Shown here in pieces: positions 51,635 through 64,000 of a stretch of DNA of 64,000 nt. The DNA lies in assembly GCF_000002075.1 (NCBI RefSeq), contig NW_004797330.1:745456-809455 (forward strand), given 5' to 3'. The notes beneath the pieces are model-generated. The model ran no database searches. It saw nothing but the letters and a program-made list of their open reading frames with translations, and had not been told where the DNA came from. The stretch comes from Aplysia californica. Lineage: Eukaryota > Mollusca > Gastropoda > Aplysiida > Aplysiidae. How positions within the stretch are numbered: position 1 is the first letter of the stretch; each line of letters opens with the position of its first letter. The translations under genes were made by a program, and so were the position numbers.

Positions 51635-52766
51635 ACAGTGGTCCCTGTCCATAACTCAGGAATGATGCGATATCTCTGTTATAGCTGGACCCTCTCATAG
51701 ACGGGGATCAAGTTTACATACACTATACCCCTCAGAGACAGTGGAACATCATCTGTTCTTCTGTAGAAAACTAACTGATTTAAGGGGATGTTTTCTTCCC
51801 AAGCTACCCCACACATCTAATTGCCTTTACTCCTCAAGAAAACAATTAGAACAAACATGCAGCTATTACCGAATGGCATCATACAGAAGAGTTAACGCTC
51901 AGATGCTACTGGATCGCTAACAGCAACAACAACATACACTATACCTAATGATTAACAACCGGTACCAAACTTCTCTGACAGACTAACATAGATTAGGTTC
52001 TACTGAATTATCAATAATTGTTACTTTCTTTTTAAGTGATAATTTTTTTCTCCTCATCTTTATCTTCCTTTTTTCCCATAGTATCTTTTATTCTTAGTGT
52101 AGTCTCATGGAGGTTGAGTCGACTTATCTAGAGATGACAGGTAACAATAATGATTGCATTTTTATGTCCGTGCTCTCTAGAGTCTGCAACATGCTGTGTA
52201 CACTTTACAACTTTAAAAAATCGAATAGTTACCACAGTTAGGGAAAGGACCACATATATGCGGTAGATCCAGTGCCCAGTGCCTACTTTTCATTCAGTCA
52301 TTTATTCCGGCTACAAGTACAAGTCTCACCTCCCAATGGGGAGACAATATGATGATGTGGTGCCAGACCAAGGCCACACTAAGTCACGGACTGAATACAC
52401 CAAAGTGCATTTGGTTTCCCCCCTCCCTCCCCAGAACACACACTACGATACATTATAAAATGTACACAATCAACTTCTAAGACCTACTGTGGGTCATGCA
52501 AAAATCCAATTTGCTATTATTGTGAATATAATTTTTGCTTCATTTGTTTTTTTTTCTGCTGTCTTGTCTGTTTGTTTTCAATAGCATTTTCCGATGGTTG
52601 GACCGCTGTTATAGTATAGCTGATCATGTCTGTCAGAATGCCTGCTTTGAAAGAACTTTTGTTTACTGTGCATTATGAAATGAAAGACTGGACTTGGGGA
52701 TTTATTACAGGCCTGCTGTTGCCAGAATCCTGTTATAACAGTGCCTGTTATAAATGGGGCCCACTG
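51635..52766. mobile_element. pogo-like MITE (family of 15573-16360) with LINE insert
   Basis: The left end CAGTGGTCCCTGTCC and right end GGGGCCCACTG are inverted. Its sequence matches 15573-16360 in order. The extra length is due mainly to a LINE fragment at 51733-51920. Confidence 0.6.
51733..51920 (+). mobile_element. LINE C-terminal fragment
   Basis: The frame reads ETVEHHLFFCRKLTDLRGCF and ends ...AQMLLDR then a stop, like the Cys/His C-terminus of Jockey/CR1-group LINEs. It is interrupted only by its truncation. Confidence 0.5.
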
Positions 52767-53494
52767 CAAATCTCTTGAAAATTTATCTCTCCTAATTTTA
52801 GAGCCCTCTTGAGATATCAAAGTAAAATTCATTAAAAGTAATAAAAGTTGAACAAAAGGCATTGCTTTGTCTGTAATTATTAATCTATTCCAACCTGAAT
52901 TGTTTTGTACTTCAGTGTTTAAACTGCACTGTCAAAACTAAAAAGCTGTACTTTCACATTTTAGAGGAAATCACACTTACACTTCTAATTCTAAATTAAG
53001 TACATTGTATATCAACTAATGCCCTTATTCCATCTGTCTGGTTTGCAAGATAATTATAAGTTGGAGCTCAGTGCTGCATTCATTTCTTTCTAGGAGCAAA
53101 CTTGTAAACATAATTTGTTAGTCATGTGACTTTCATTATGAATTCCTGAGCAAACTCTTTGTGGAGAGTGAGACTGAGATGGGAATTTAGCACACACAGA
53201 GAGAAGCTGAGAAAATAGTTGAGAAAGGAAGGGAGAAGTAAGCCATTGTTGTATTTAAATCTATTTTTTTCCCACCATATCCTTCTACTTCTTCAAATAA
53301 TGTGATGTATTTAGATACATGAAACAGTGAAGATTAACTTACAGCAAAGTAAGGTGAAAATAGTTGTAAGAGGTAGAGGTAAATGGAGTCATACATATTT
53401 TTATGGAAAGGAATGAATCCCACGCAAAATTTTCTACGAACATGTTGTGTATGCTGAAAACATACGAACTGAAATATGTGTACATGTACATGAA
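52767..53494. other. Intergenic, nothing recognised
   Basis: AT-rich, with a TGTACATGTACATG palindrome near 53478. No gene or repeat boundary is supported. Confidence 0.4.
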
Positions 53495-55076
53495 TGATGT
53501 TATCGAGAGGGAGGGGACTGGTACGAAATGTTTGTTATAGCAGGATTCTCGTTATAAGGGAACCAGTAATAAATTCAAAGGAAATAATAAAGTAGGCCTG
53601 ATCTATGAGTTTGGTGTTCTGTTTATTTCTTTTTGTTATCACCCCTGGTGATGATTTTGCCCAACATGACCTCTTGGTCTTTCTTGATCAAAATTCGAAC
53701 CAGGCTTCTTTCTTTCTCTAGCGCAAGCGATGTTGACAGCTCGGCGCTGGCGATCAGAAAGAAAGTTCGCTAGGCTAACTCGCCCGCTGTGTTATCCCCC
53801 ACCCCACCACACCCTGTGGTGCAATCCACGTCACACATTCACTCCATCCATCACAGTACTGTGACCTCTCCATCCCCACATCGGAGAAGTGAGAGGCATG
53901 GTAGGGCTAGATAATCTAGACAAGGCTGGCCTATCACGTGATGCGTTCTGCTTCACAACTGCTTGTCTGTGTATACCACACCCTCCCCACTCATTCGCTC
54001 CGGCCTTCATTGTTGGCACACGTGGGCCCTACAATTCTTTGTTTTGCTAGATCACCAACACGTTTCTCAACTGGCGAGGTTTTACATTTATGTATAATTG
54101 GCCTATGCGCTGTGCACAGCAGCAGCAATATTCCGCTATGACCGACTCGTGTTGCTATAGCAGTACAGTGGAGTCCACTTATAACGAGTTCGGAAAAAAC
54201 GAGAAGTGTGTTATAAAGGCACTATTCTAAATCCCCGTTTTTTTTCTCCTCTTTACCTTTGTAAACAAAATACTACTATAGCACTATCAGACACTCTTGC
54301 GAGTCGGTTATAGCGGAGTATTGCTGCTGCTGTACACATGGCATAGGCCAGTTATACATAATGCAAGACCTCGCCAGTTGAGAAACTTGTTGCTGATCTT
54401 GCGAAACAAAGAATAGGAGAGCCCATGTGCGTCAATAATGAAGGCCGGAGCTACTGAGTAGGGAGGGTGTAGCATGCGCAGACACGCTGGACGCATCGTG
54501 TTATTGGCCAGTTTAGATTATCAAGGCCTGCCATGCCTCTCACTTCTCCGATGCGGGGATGGAGAGGTCACAGCAATGTGATGGATGGAGCGAATGTGTG
54601 ACGTGCGCAAGCATACGGAATGCACCACATGGTGGGGTGGGGTGGGGGAAAACACAGCGGGGGAGTTAGCCCAGAGCCCTTTCTTTCTGATTGCCAACGC
54701 CGAACTGTCAGTCCACATCGCTAGATCTAGCGCTAGAGAAACAAACCTGATTCGATTTTTGATCAAGTAAGACCTAGAGGTCATGTTGAAGCAAAATCAT
54801 CATCAGGGGAGATAGCAAAAGGAAAAACAGAACACCAAACTCATAGATTAGGCCTACTTTACAGTTTCCCTTGAATTTGTTACTGGATTCCTTATAGCGA
54901 GAATCCTGCTATAACGGACATTTTGCTTCGGTCCCCTCCCTCTCGTTATAACAGGATTCCACTGTAGGCCTATTTCATTTACAAAGATAAAGAAGGTAAA
55001 AAAACAAGGTTTTAGAATAGTGTCTTTTTAACAGACTTCTCGTTATTTCAGGACTCGTTGTAAGTGGACTCTACTG
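53495..55076. mobile_element. pogo-like element A, interrupted by element B
   Basis: This is the inverted relative of B. The left part is 53495-54163 and the right part is 54967-55076, ending GTAAGTGGACTCTACTG plus TA. B sits between them exactly at a TA. The left end is decayed ('gttatcgagagggagggg'). Confidence 0.75.
54166..54964. mobile_element. pogo-like element B, nested in A
   Basis: The ends CAGTGGAGTCCACTTATAAC and its counterpart TTATAACAGGATTCCACTG are flanked by TA at 54164-54165 and 54965-54966. It is 799 bp, with no transposase. Confidence 0.85.
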
Positions 55077-55261
55077 TATTTTGTTTAATGCAGGAAGGAC
55101 ACATGGTGGAAGGTTAGCCACGTGCAGAGCATCTGTAAATTTTTTAATGAGAAGTCAGCATCCAGTGCGTCGATGTACTTATTCATGAAGACAGGTGGCT
55201 GAAAATACAAACCTTTCGAAATTTTTATCTTGAAATAAAATTGTGTAAGAGTAAGAGCAGC

Positions 55262-55750
55262 AGCAGTGGGTGGTTGGTGGGTGCCCTGGTGTGGTTTGCT
55301 CCTCTTTTCTTATAAAACTAAAACATCTATCATCATTAGCTTTCCTTCTTTTTTTTTTTGTACGTTACTTTCTTCTAGTAACACCTCTAATCTTTGCCTA
55401 CCCCCCATTTCTCGTTCATGCACAGTAGAATTGTAAATGGGCTGATTCATCTATGTCGCGCTCATGAGTCATAACTGTGCCTGAACTGCAACAGGGAACT
55501 GCTGCTTTTTCTTTCCTAATCCTTACTATTGTCATTTTTCCTCTACTTCTTTTGTATGGTTGTCACACTCTTGTGACCCGCTATTTCCGGGGTGCCTTGA
55601 AAGTCGAAGTAGACTTTGTGCTGTTAAAGCTAGAGAGGCGAGCAGAGTAAGCCTGATTCCCTGTAAAGACTTTTCTGTTGACATCCACCCTTTGGCGCTC
55701 ATATGACCTTCCTTATGCAGTTGCGAGTGCCGTAAAACCTCTCCTAAATT
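55262..55750 (+). repeat. Dispersed repeat related to 10855-11095
   Basis: Shares 'cagtgggtggttgg', 'gtgtggtttgct', 'gtaacacctctaatct' and the end GTTGCGAGTGCCGTAAAACC with 10900-11090, but has about 300 bp of extra sequence. Confidence 0.5.
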
Positions 55751-55788
55751 TAAAAAAAATCTTTGCCGCTTATGTGTTATTTGACGTA

Positions 55789-56422
55789 CAGTGGAGTCCA
55801 CTTATAACGAGTCTGGAAAAAACGAGAAGTGTGTTATAAAGGCACTATTCAAAAACCCAGTTTTTTTTCTCCTCTTTACCTTTGTAAATAAAATACTGCT
55901 ATAGCGCTATCAGACAAACATGCGAGTCGGTTATAGCAGAATATTGCTGCTGCTGTGCACAGTGCATAGGCCAATTATACCTGCAAAACCTCGCCAGTTG
56001 AGAAACAGAACGCATCGCGTGATAGGCCAGCGTAAGCCAAGTTTAAATTATCAAGGCCTACCATGCCTCTCACTTCTCCGATGTGGGGTTGGGGAGGTCA
56101 CAGCAATGGGAAGGATGGAGCGAATGAGTGACGTGCGCAAGCAGACAGAATGTGCCACAGGGTGTGGTGGGATGGGGGCAAGGAGCTTAGAACTAATTCG
56201 ATTTTTGATCAAGTAAGACCTAGAGGTCATGTTGAAACAAAATCATCATCAGGGGAGATAGCAAAAGGAAATAAACAGAACACTAAACTCATAGATTAGG
56301 TCTACTTTACAGTTTCTCTTGAATTTATTACTGGATCCCTTATACTTATAGTATAGCGAGAATCCTGCTATAACGGACATTTTGCTTCGGTCCCCTCCCT
56401 CTCGTTATACCAGGATTCCATG
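55789..56422. mobile_element. pogo-like element C
   Basis: Same orientation as B, TA at 55787-55788, left end CAGTGGAGTCCACTTATAAC. It lacks about 165 bp of B's interior and its right end is mutated. Confidence 0.75.
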
Positions 56423-58564
56423 TGTATTGTGTTGCAAGTGCCATAAAACTTTTCTTACTAAAACTAAGACCAGCTGGGGCATTGAAAAATGTTGGCTTGA
56501 AGGTTCCCAAAGCCAAAACAACTTACCAAAAGACCTGGACTACTGAGAGAGGGCATTATTCTCCAAAATTACAAAATGACTTGCACAATGAATGAGACTG
56601 AAGGCAGACCCTCTACCCCCAGCACTTGGGTATTGCCCCATACACCACATAGTGTGATGAGTCATAGTACATCATGTCATATATGTCTCCTGACCTTGAT
56701 CCATCAGACTTTCTTTTTATTGTGTTTTTACGCTCTCATTGACTAAAGTTAGATCACTTCGGAGGCAGGTCTCAATTCTGCATGTCGGGCTGAGAGGGAT
56801 ACAACATTCCAGCAGAAAGACCGAGATTAAGTGGTCAACTTGATAACAAATCTCCCTACTCGGGAATCGAACTCGAGTCTCCTGTGTGCACTGGTGAAGC
56901 ACCTAACTTTGACACCATAGATGTCAGTATTCGACTTTGATCTTTTCAGGTCCCAGAGCGAGGCAAGAGGTTCACAGAAGGTGATGATCTTTGCAGAGAT
57001 CTGAGATGGGCTGCATTCTCTTGACCAGATTTTTAAAGGAGGGATAATTTATTTATGCTCTCTGATGAGATGCTGGAAAAAATGCATCAGTCTTCATGAG
57101 GACTACCCGAATTATATTGGTGTTCGAAGCAGAATGATTTTTCAATTTATTATCCAGATAGATCAGCGGCCATTTTCGCCTAGATTTCTGGACAGACCTC
57201 ATTATGTATAAATGAGACATGCTTTATTCCATTACATGGTAAATCTGGTATCATCACCCGATTTGGAAAAAAAATTATGGGGTGACTTCTGCCAGTTCTG
57301 CGGTACTGTGCACACATGTTCGCACAAATTTATTCACAATTCAATTATTTCAAAGGTACAAAAATTACAATGCTTTTCACAAGTCAATTTTAAGGGAAGC
57401 AAAAATTAGAAATTCAAATTACACCCAGCGAGACAATGCTAATAATATGGCAAATTGCCGATACCGGTAGTTCTTTTTCCTTACTGTAATCATCAACACT
57501 AGGTCTAACCTATACTATAATGTACAACAATTTATCCTCAATCTTTTATTCAAACAAAAACATTCACTAGGTAATTTAAATCAGTCTTTGCAAAACGTGA
57601 GATATAAACTTTATAAAAAAGTTTCTCAATATCAGTAGCTAAACTAAACGTACCACGATTGACCATGCATCTAATCTGAATTGGCTTTGGGCATGACGTG
57701 TAGACCTACAAGTGCAAGTATAGTATGTGACTTTTCTCTGTTTTATCAACATTATTTCCATCTTCTCCTTTACTCTTCTGTTGGAATGAGAAAATTTAAC
57801 AGAGCCTGTACTTCCAATTACTTCCATTTGCACAGACTTTAAAAAAGGTGGCAGTCCATACTGAAAATGAACAAAATTTGGAATTCTTTTTTAAAAATTG
57901 ACTTTTCTATTATGTTCTTCTTTTCTATTATGTTCTTTATTGATTGAACTTTTGCACAGCAATTTTAAAGTGTTTATTTTTTCTCCAAACAATTTGTTTT
58001 CTTGTGTCTACTGAACTGTGATGTGAGCCAAAAAACATGTTTGGACCATTATTTGGGTTTGAGGTATTTACTCGTTTAAATATTTTTTTGTTTGTCTAAC
58101 AGACTCAGTTCACTCAGTTGAGTTCAACACAACCATAAAAACGCTGGAGTTGAAGTGCTTTTTTACCCTGACTTCAAGTAATTTAAAGAAAAACCCCCAA
58201 GGAAGCAACCCGCCATACAAATACATTGTACAACTTACTAAGACAGTAGGCCCTATATATGAGTATACTTCAAACATTTCATTTGTTTGACAGGGTTTTA
58301 AAACTGTAAAATGCAAGAGTATAAAGGTAATTTTCAAGGCACAGCTCTTGGAACAATGTACATGTTCAGAAAAGTATAGTGTACACGTAGTTAGAGTAAA
58401 ATAAAAGGAAGCATAATAGAAGGGTTTTGCACACGCACACATACAGTTTATCACAGATAATAGACATGTGTACAAAATAAAATTTTTAAAAATTTTTAAA
58501 AATTTGAGTTTTAAAGAAAAATCTCTCTCTAAAAAAGTAGATCTACATGTACATGTATTATGTA
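56423..58564. other. Intergenic, mostly unrecognised
   Basis: A short frame near 56680-56720 reads SPDLDPSDFLF, like the third-aspartate block of a mariner transposase, so an old fragment may lie here. The rest shows nothing I can support. Confidence 0.4.
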
Positions 58565-59365
58565 CAGTCGAACCTGCCATGACGGCCACCTGTATAATAC
58601 TACCACCTGCCCCCCCCCTCCTTGCATTTTATCTACATAATTTAACTGTGTAAAAGGGTCACCTGTCCAACGCGGCTGCAGCCACCTTATTTTATTAACC
58701 CATGGTCAAATTTAGCTACCCCAGGCGGACAGCATGATCACTCATTGCAAATTTTGAATCGGCCTCTCAGGGTGTGGACGGGCCGTCATAACTAATTCAC
58801 CTGTCGATATTGTTGGTCCCTGCTGTGAATGTTTACCCAAGTTGACCAATGCATAGGCCTAAGAATAAATTTTCAAATGCTGGTGAGGGAAGTGTGATCC
58901 GTCATAACCTATAAACCCCGCCTACAACTCATGCACAAACCGTGCGAGGTGACTTCTCACTGTTTTGTTTACCTAATCTGTAACAAAGTAACAATGGACG
59001 TCGACGTGAGCTTGCGATAGAAGCGTCGCTCATTCTCCAAGTGGTGGCGACCCGTGCGTTTGTTTTACCAGTATTACCACTTCACTCTGTCTTCATCATC
59101 TTACTTAAGTTATTTAATATTTCATTTATTTTACCCTGGCACAAAAACAGCAACAAAAAGAATGCTTACCAAAAAAACAAACCAACAAAAAAAAAGCCAC
59201 CCCTTTTACCCCCACCCCCACTTCTTTACAGTGAATCTCATAACCAATGAATAGGTTGGGTTCTTAAGGTTCGCTGAAAAGTCAGAATGACAACCACAAT
59301 CATTTCAATTCGATACTTCTGTGCAGGTGTTGTGATGCAGCGCTGCGCCCGTGATGGATCAACTG
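58565..59365. mobile_element. pogo-like MITE related to 1255-1949
   Basis: TA at both ends, left end CAGTCGAACCTGCCATGACG. Internal blocks ('gggccgtcataa', 'attcacctgtcg', 'ctccaagtggtggcgaccc') align with 1440-1740. The right end is poorly conserved. Confidence 0.65.
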
Positions 59366-59420
59366 TATTTTAATTTTTGTAGGCCTACTGCTTTTTTATT
59401 TTTCTATTCAAACATTGTTA

Positions 59421-59827
59421 CAGTGGAAACCTGATATAAAAGGTATGGTGGGACCAGAGAAAAAGTCCTGTTAAATCAGAAATGTAAGGGAATTGTGGAC
59501 TAATCCAGCTGTATTTGTTCATGGGTAGTTTCCCATGGCCTGCGCACAACACATTACGCGTGCGTGTAGCTAGACTTAGGGCTAGATCGAAATCAGCAGC
59601 ACACCGCAGCCCTCTCTCGCTTCACCCACTCTTACTTTTTACACATTGTTAACGAGTCTTTGTCCCTGCTATAAATCGATTGGGCTCCGATGAGGCCCTG
59701 TTATTTCCGATAACTTTTAATAGAGACAAAGAGTAGGAAAAAACAGGGATTTTTTCCCCTGTTATTACCGGATGCCTGTTATTACCGGGCCTGTAAATAC
59801 TGTTATAATATTATATGGTTTCCACTG
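59421..59827. mobile_element. 407-bp pogo-like MITE
   Basis: CAGTGGAAACC and GGTTTCCACTG are inverted ends flanked by TA (59419-59420 and 59828-59829). Internal 'ctgttattaccgg' repeats. Confidence 0.8.
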
Positions 59828-60239
59828 TAATCAATTTAAAAAGAGGAGCATTTTGTTTTTCTTGAAACCATAGCAGACGAGCACATGTACATGTACAACA
59901 AGCCTGGATTTAGACTGATGTTGCGAAGCGGACCGGCTGTATTAGACGCTAGCATTCAACAGACACATTTTGTTTTAATTACTCTCTTGCAGGGTTTAGG
60001 TCTCGATTGTGAGCAGTCAACTCTAAAATAAAAATTATAGACAACCTTGGGCTCAGCAAAGAGGCAATGGAGAGTTCAACTATAGCAGAGAAAAAGAGAG
60101 CAAAGTCAGTTACTTCCCATCCACCCTTCCGACACCCACCAATATACTCCCTGCTGTACTGTGGCAGAAATGTGGCTCTCAATCTAGCTTAACAGCATAA
60201 TGATAGGATCCACCATTTTGTACTAGTACTTGACAAGTG

Positions 60240-60560
60240 AAGCCAGAAAACATCATCATCATTGCCCTTTTCACCCTGGTTCAGGGTACAGGCTACGAAC
60301 AAACACTTTCCACAATTCCATATCTTGGGCTAAGCTCTTGATGTTATTCCATGTCTTCACACTTTTCTGCACATCCATTTCTGAGACTCTTCTCCAGGTT
60401 CCATGTGGTCTTCCCCTTGATTTTATTAGCTTGTGGTTCCAATCCAACTCTTTCCTTGTTGTGCAGCTGCCTGACTTCCTGAGAGTATGTCCAATTCATC
60501 ACCCCCGCCTTCTTCCCACCTCGTCTCTGACTGGGCCTGTCTTTTTCTCCTTGACTCACT
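60240..60560 (-). mobile_element. LINE 3'-end fragment
   Basis: The minus strand reads GRPHGTWRRVSEMDVQKSVK and SLAQDMELWKVFVRSLYPEPG, then a (GAT)n tail at 60258-60250. It belongs to the same family as 19440-19700. The open frame upstream (60559-60450) carries the preceding residues with one frame change. Confidence 0.7.
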
Positions 60561-62848
60561 TGAGCCTTTTTCTGTATATTTTTATGGGACGTGCCGCTGG
60601 CCCAGTGTATTTATGAGGTGTACTTTATCGATCGATATCGCCAGTATTTTTCGGTTACAAGCTATGGGAAGCGGCAAGCCAATAATTGACCCACTTGTTT
60701 CGTTTCTTTAAAAATTTGGTGAAATTATATGCGATACTTTTTTTAGCTGTAATGTACTAAGTCAGTCACCCCTGCATAGCGATAGATGATTTTCATTTGA
60801 AATTGGGCACCCAAAAAAAATTGCTTGACCCCCCAGACATTGCCATTTCAAAATATTCATAAAATAAATATTATTCTGACAAATTAAGATGCAATTTCTT
60901 TTTCTGTGAGAGCATTTCTAATTTTCTCTTTTTGCATTAAACATTTTTTAAATGATAGCTTTCACAGTCTTTTGTGATTAATGCTTCAATATACCCCAAA
61001 AGTGTCCGGCTGCAATAGTTGTTACTTGAAAAATAGCTCTGGCTCAAATGAGTTAACACTTCCTCATCACTGGTGATGATCTGATTCTCAGTAATTTCCT
61101 TAGACAAGTCTGAGAAGCATTCCATGTCTCATAGAAGTTAGAAATAGAGGGAGAGAAAACATTGTACATTATGTGCAAAGGTGGATCAATACTGCTGTTT
61201 GAAATTGAACGAAAAGCTATATAGTGCAGCGCATGCCTTAACTCAATCCAATCAAGCACAAATTTGGCAGAGAACACCCTGTGGCTTCTATTTAGACTAT
61301 CTTTGCAATAATATACATATATAACCGAAACTGATCCTTTCAAAATGTAACAAACCTGAGCATTTTTGTAAATGAAAATGAGAGGCGTGTTGACAAAACG
61401 AATTAGATCTACTGCTTGAAATGATCCAAAAGTGACAAATGGTGATATTGGCTGAAAATCGACATAGAGGCCAAGTTTATTGATCTTCAGCTCATGCAAT
61501 TTTCTTCAAGCTTAACATGACTTTTATCATCTCAAACTAATATTGTACAAATTCAACCTATATGTTTGACCTATCCATGTCCATAGGGCTACAATCTGAG
61601 AATTACTCATTTTGTCAACATGTTTCACAAATGGTATTATTATGCTTACAGGCGTAAAGGAAAAAACTTGCAAAGCATTTACCTATTTTTGTAATACTAG
61701 TACTAGTGATAGTGCAACAAAGGCTGTCAAGACAGTTTGACATTTGATGCCGCAGACCTGTGCATAATCTGTCCCCATCACGGGGCACCACCTGAGATCA
61801 CAAATATATAACTCTTCTGCTAAGCATGCCTACCCATCTTTAGTTAGTTCCAAGGCTGCTCATTAGTAAGGGTTTGGTTAATAATAATTAAATATAAAGC
61901 TATTTTATTGATTTCAATTTTAAAAAATAGGGATTCCTTTTCATTTTCGCAAGTCCAAGGTTTCATTGATTCTTACATCAGGGAATGCAAAGTTTACGGA
62001 ATATAAATATATAGGCCTATATATCTATCTACACTACCCTTCAAAAAAACATTTCAATCCAGCATAATGTTGATGAAATGAAAAATGTACCACATGAGAA
62101 TAAAACAATTTAAAAATCAAAAAGAGAAACATTAATAACTTTCATTTGAAAGAAATTACAAAAAATAGAGAAAAGAAGTACAAAAAGGTGGGTGAATATT
62201 GCCAATAATAATACTTTACAATTCGTTATAAATGACAACTCATCAATCAACAACAATATCTGAAAGTATCAAATAACAACAATGTCAAAGGCGTTATGCT
62301 CTCATCATGTAATTGGAAGAATTAGGTCAACTCCTTTTTTCCTTTTAAAACCATTGCTGGGGTCAATCTGTGGGTCCTCAATAACAATCAAAAGTCAACA
62401 TGCACGTTACATACAGTCAAGCACAGATAACATAAATTAAATTTCTCGCTGTCCGTTTACCCAAATTATGTAAGCGTCAAACATTTGCCAATCCTTGATG
62501 TGTTTCAGTTAACCGTGACCAAAAGTGCTGTGAGCTAATATTATTAAAATATTATTAGTGTCTTTTCTCATCATATAAATCAGGAAGGTTTTTTTTTTCT
62601 TTGATGAGCTGAACAATTTCATAAAACCAATTACACGATTAGATCAAGGTACCAAGAATGTGGTGAGCAAGAAACAGACAGCCGAGCTCCATATAACAGT
62701 GAGTTAATACAGTGTTATTTGATTCTTTTGCACAGTATAAAATATAACAACATGACCCCGAAGACTTTAGAACGGCCGAAGGGGATTAGTACCATACTGA
62801 CTGAACATAACAGTATCATCGTTTCATTTACTAAAAATACATTTACTA
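60561..62848. other. Intergenic, nothing recognised
   Basis: AT-rich with only short chance frames. No RNA gene, repeat end or exon is supported. Confidence 0.4.
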
Positions 62849-64000
62849 CACGGGTCGTTCAAAAAGTTTTGCCTCCAAGTTCATAATTTCGTTATTACTG
62901 ATGCTACATACTAAAGTTATACACCAAATGAAAGCTTAGGATGTCTGCTACATGAGAGAACCTTTACTTTTCAACATAGTCGCCTTCTTTGTTGATGCAG
63001 ATGCGCCAACGTCGAATAAGTCGTTTCATGCTGTTGGCAAAAAATTCATGTGGTTTTCCTCTGAACTAGCGACGCACATCTTCTTGAACTTCATTGTCAT
63101 CTGCATAACGTTTTCCTTTCAGGTATTCCTTCAACTTAGGAAAAAGATAAAAATCAGACGGAGCATGGTCGGGACTGTATGATGGGTACGGTAAGGTCTC
63201 TTGAAATCTGAGACTTTTCATGCCATCTTGAGTTTGTCGACTCGTGTGTGGACGGGCGTTGTTGTGGTGCAAAATTGCATTTTTACCAGGCCGAACTCGT
63301 GACAGCCGTGCTCTAAGTTTTCTCAGGGTATCAATATATCGTTCAGAGTTGAACCCTGTTCCAAAAATTCCATATATGAATCAGACCATCACAGTCCCAA
63401 AACACTGTCATAAGCATTTTCTTTGCAGATGAAACAACTTTGAACTTCTTGGGGCCAGTGTGCCTGTATTCTTTCGTCTTTTGTTCTCTGGGTCATAATG
63501 GTGTACCTAAGTCTTGTCTCCGCAAGAAAGCTTCACCTTCATCGGTATAACGAGCCAGGAGTTCATCACTAACTTGACTTCGGTTCAATTTCAGTTCGGG
63601 TGACAACATGTGGGGAACCCATCGTGCACTCACTTTCCAGTAACCCAATACATCATGGATAATATACTGAGCACTCCCTACAGAAATCCCTAGCATTTCA
63701 CTGACATCTCTTACTTTGATCCGCCGGTTTGCTTGGATGATCTCATCCACTCTCTCCTGGTGTTAAACATCACTGGCAGAGTTTGGACAACCACAACGAG
63801 CTTCGTCATGCAAATCTGTCTCTGCTGGACTGGTTTCAGCGAACTCCTTTGCCCATCTTCGAACAGTACTTACATTTACACATGCTTCACCATAGATAAG
63901 CTTCATTCGCCTCTATGGATATCAATGAGTGCAGCTCCCTCTCCAGTAAGGAACTCAATAACAGCTCTTTGCTTTAAGCGCACATTCATAGGTTTGCTGG
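62849..64000 (-). mobile_element. mariner transposon, cut by window end
   Basis: The left end CACGGGTCGTTCAAAAAGTT follows TA at 62847-62848. The minus strand encodes a mariner transposase: the HTH region with RIKVRDVSEMLGISVGSAQY, VSARWVPHMLSPELK (63750-63560), NNARPHTSRQTQ and YSPDHAPSDFYLFPKLKEYL (63272-63090). The second catalytic Asp (usually HHDNARPH) is Asn here and the frame is broken between 63493 and 63272, so it is inactive. The 5' end of the gene and the right TIR lie beyond 64000. It is a different lineage from the mariner at 25.6 kb. Confidence 0.88.

Noticed and set aside
56640-56720. Mariner-like SPDLDPSDFLF peptide
   Set aside because: Too short, and without the other catalytic blocks or TIRs, to annotate as an element; noted only in the intergenic entry.
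58110-58589. 159-codon minus-strand frame
   Set aside because: Low-complexity Cys/Phe/Leu-rich translation of AT-rich DNA with no known motif.
61053-61499. 148-codon minus-strand frame
   Set aside because: No domain, no splice context, and composition of noncoding DNA.

Overview
The window is animal nuclear DNA. It has short, well-conserved exons separated by long AT-rich introns with GT-AG junctions, abundant degenerate transposons and many microsatellites. The LINE, mariner and tRNA-SINE content and the frequent TACATGTA-type palindromes suggest a lophotrochozoan, most likely a mollusc. The species call is inference. Only three host protein genes could be recognised, all on the + strand.

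Layout. 1-17.2 kb holds the last 11 exons (507 codons) of SF3B3, a U2 snRNP SF3b subunit, and its 3' UTR. Its introns carry two families of box C/D snoRNA-like genes: seven copies of one family (1.1-6.5 kb) and four of another (8.6-12.8 kb), the second matching the universally conserved 28S rRNA sequence TGAAACACGGA. The same introns contain a PIF-like element with a TTA duplication, a 1.2 kb TIR element with a 6-bp duplication, and pogo-like MITEs. 17.4-27.0 kb is a transposon graveyard: pogo-like MITEs, LINE fragments, one long RTE-like LINE (22.5-25.6 kb, +) and a complete-length but broken mariner (25.6-27.0 kb, transposase on -). 27.65-33.1 kb is the complete HINT1 gene (three exons, 126 aa) behind a long GT/GA/GACA microsatellite. 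33.6-38.5 kb contains a tRNA-derived SINE and a 3.7 kb TIR transposon carrying a decayed gene of an uncharacterised family. 39.5-43.2 kb has more pogo-like MITEs, tandem foldback MITEs and a LINE endonuclease fragment. 43.5-51.3 kb is the complete TP53RK (Bud32/PRPK) kinase gene, with two exons split by a 7.1 kb intron filled with foldback elements. 51.6-64 kb is repeats: nested pogo-like elements, LINE ends and the start of a second mariner running off the right edge.

The genes do not form a pathway. SF3B3 acts in pre-mRNA splicing and, by its introns, in rRNA modification. HINT1 is a nucleotide phosphoramidase. TP53RK is the kinase/ATPase subunit of the KEOPS tRNA t6A complex. The most interesting material is the amplified intronic snoRNA cluster, the foldback/palindromic elements, the telomere-motif MITE, and the TIR element linked to an uncharacterised gene family. 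No LTR retroelement or Polinton was recognised.
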